DNA of 15,538 nt from Verrucomicrobiales bacterium (GTDB lineage Bacteria > Verrucomicrobiota > Verrucomicrobiia > Verrucomicrobiales > DEV007). The notes below the pieces were generated by a model. The model ran no database searches. It saw nothing but the letters and a program-made list of their open reading frames with translations, and had not been told where the DNA came from. This document shows positions 14,426 through 15,538 of the stretch, one piece after another (positions within the stretch are counted from its first letter, which is position 1; each line of letters begins with the position of its first letter). Where the stretch lies: contig JALRFZ010000297.1 of assembly GCA_023253615.1 (NCBI GenBank), forward strand, positions 1 to 15,538, read 5' to 3'. The translations under genes and the position numbers were made by a program.

Positions 14426-15538
14426 CTATTCTTTTGCCTTCGCCAGCATGTAGTCCGCGATCTGGCGGAGCTTCTCGTCCCCGAGATGGGCGAAAGGCGG
14501 CATGGGTGGAAGTTCGGGACGCTTTTTGCCCGGGGCCTTGGCCCAAGTGACGATGCCCTCGGGATTTCCGGCATAGATTTCCGAAATCTCTGCAAGCGAA
14601 GGACCCACCAACCGGACCTTCGGCGCGTGGCAGGCAGCGCAGTTCATGAAGAGCTGCTCGACGCTCTCGCCGGCGGTGGCGGGAAGATTCGCGTGGGTGC
14701 GGTTGAATTCGGCGAGGGCGGCCGCATAGGTCTCGGTGTGTTCCCGGATCTGCTGTTGGTGGGTGGCGAGGGCGGCCTCGCGGTAAACATGCCGTCCGCT
14801 GCCCATGCCGAGCACGACGATGGAGAAGAGAATGCAAATGGGCACGTAGAGTCCGCCGATGCGGGCATCGTCGCGTTTCAATTCGCGGGAAAGAACGTAA
14901 AGCGTGAGGGCTCCGACGGCAGCTCCGGAGAAGATGATCACGTAGAGTTTCGTCGTGATCCCCGCGGCCGGCAGGGTGAAGAGCAGGAGCGGTCCGATCA
15001 TGAACTGCGCCAGGGTGACTTGCCAGCAGATGCGATAGAACCGCCGCCTCAGGCCGGGACCCGTGAAATCGGGCAGCGCGGAAAGATCAGCGCCTTTTCT
15101 CCCATACCAACCGGCGAGAAAGAGTCCCGTCATGGCGAGGCTGGCGGCGAGGAAATGGAGGTAGCGGGGAAAGACGTTTCCGATCTCCAGGCTTGAGAAA
15201 AAGCCCTTCACTTTTTCCCACTCGGAGGGGAAGAGCATCAGGTTCACGTTCGCCAGGAAAACGAGGGGGATGAACAGCAACAGCAGGGTGGCGGCGGCTC
15301 CGACGCCGAGGTGGACGCGTTTCATGGGGCCTTCGCTCCAGCGCTCCCACGTGTATTTGTGCAGGTAGGTGAGGAGAAACGCGACCGTGACCACCGGAAC
15401 GATGAGAAGCCAGGCATGACCGGTGAGGGCATTGGCTGAATACCACTGGATCGTGTAGAGGAGATTGATGCAAAGAAGCGGTCCGATCCCCATGACGACG
15501 GCGAGGCTTTTGTTCACCGTGACAGTCTTGGCGATCTC
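14426..15538 (-). CDS. Multi-pass membrane protein with C-terminal cytochrome c domain (N-terminus outside window)
   Basis: The frame is open to the right edge (first visible residues EIAKTVTVNKS), so the true start lies beyond 15538. A GTG at 15517 is probably internal. In 370 visible residues there are about seven membrane helices, for example SLAVVMGIGPLLCINLLYTI, HAWLLIVPVVTVAFLLTYL, ATLLLLFIPLVFLANVNLML and PICILFSIVVLGMG. A periplasmic linker leads to a mono-haem cytochrome c domain with CAACH (visible residues 300-304) and a probable Met346 ligand in PPMPP. The end is IADYMLAKAKE. Membrane-embedded histidines could bind haem b, and PRYLHFLAASLAMTGLFLAG faintly recalls cytochrome bd subunit I; that relation is a guess. 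It probably passes electrons between a periplasmic donor and the membrane chain. The final stop is 7 bp from that of the convergent hydrolase gene. Confidence 0.85.
   Translation of the reverse strand, partial: EIAKTVTVNKSLAVVMGIGPLLCINLLYTIQWYSANALTGHAWLLIVPVVTVAFLLTYLHKYTWERWSEGPMKRVHLGVGAAATLLLLFIPLVFLANVNLMLFPSEWEKVKGFFSSLEIGNVFPRYLHFLAASLAMTGLFLAGWYGRKGADLSALPDFTGPGLRRRFYRICWQVTLAQFMIGPLLLFTLPAAGITTKLYVIIFSGAAVGALTLYVLSRELKRDDARIGGLYVPICILFSIVVLGMGSGRHVYREAALATHQQQIREHTETYAAALAEFNRTHANLPATAGESVEQLFMNCAACHAPKVRLVGPSLAEISEIYAGNPEGIVTWAKAPGKKRPELPPMPPFAHLGDEKLRQIADYMLAKAKE

Noticed and set aside
1..15538. CRISPR arrays, tRNA or rRNA genes, and phage or IS elements
   Set aside because: No regularly spaced repeats, cloverleaf-like segments, integrase, or terminal inverted repeats with target duplications were found. 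The only mobile-element-like items are the Rpn pseudogene and the REP-like repeats.

Overview
The window looks like chromosomal DNA of a Gram-negative bacterium of the PVC superphylum, most likely a member of the Verrucomicrobia. The evidence is a fused LpxC-FabZ gene followed directly by lpxA, a PVC-type 'membrane-bound dehydrogenase' joined to a ThuA domain and a haem c domain, a second large secreted sugar-dehydrogenase-like protein with two haem c sites, and GC-rich DNA whose codon bias opens very long false reading frames opposite real genes. The lineage call is inference from gene content; no rRNA or tRNA gene is visible.

Layout: (1) 1-742, minus: the N-terminal two thirds of trigger factor, running off the left edge. 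(2) 743-982: a gene-free gap holding an inverted pair of REP-like hairpin repeats. (3) 983-1846, minus: an RluA-family pseudouridine synthase with a problematic start codon. (4) 1859-4802, plus: a lipid A block, lpxC-fabZ and lpxA 3 bp apart, then an Fpg/MutM-type DNA glycosylase. (5) 4803-4962: a convergent gap with a 7-bp tandem repeat and a run of abutting mini-hairpins. (6) 4963-8247, minus: a 1094-residue secreted protein with ThuA, PVC dehydrogenase, carbohydrate-binding-like and cytochrome c parts. (7) 8369-10557, minus: a three-gene unit read in the order ABM-like small protein, NaChBac-type sodium channel, Rpn-family nuclease/transposase; the last is broken by a single in-frame TGA. 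(8) 10738-14418, plus: a secreted PQQ-type sugar dehydrogenase-like protein with two haem c motifs, then a secreted alpha/beta hydrolase. (9) 14426-15538, minus: a polytopic membrane protein ending in a cytochrome c domain, running off the right edge.

The lipid A genes supply two early steps of the Raetz pathway, and the fused FabZ part serves fatty-acid elongation. Three proteins in the right two thirds carry CxxCH haem sites and face the periplasm: two probable sugar or polyol oxidising enzymes and one membrane cytochrome. Together with the secreted hydrolase they suggest extracytoplasmic carbohydrate breakdown coupled to respiration; that link is inference. I found no CRISPR array, phage genes, IS ends or clear new multi-gene system. 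The most unusual items are the sodium channel coupled to a small ABM protein, the single-codon nonsense mutation in the Rpn gene, and the two intergenic hairpin-repeat clusters.
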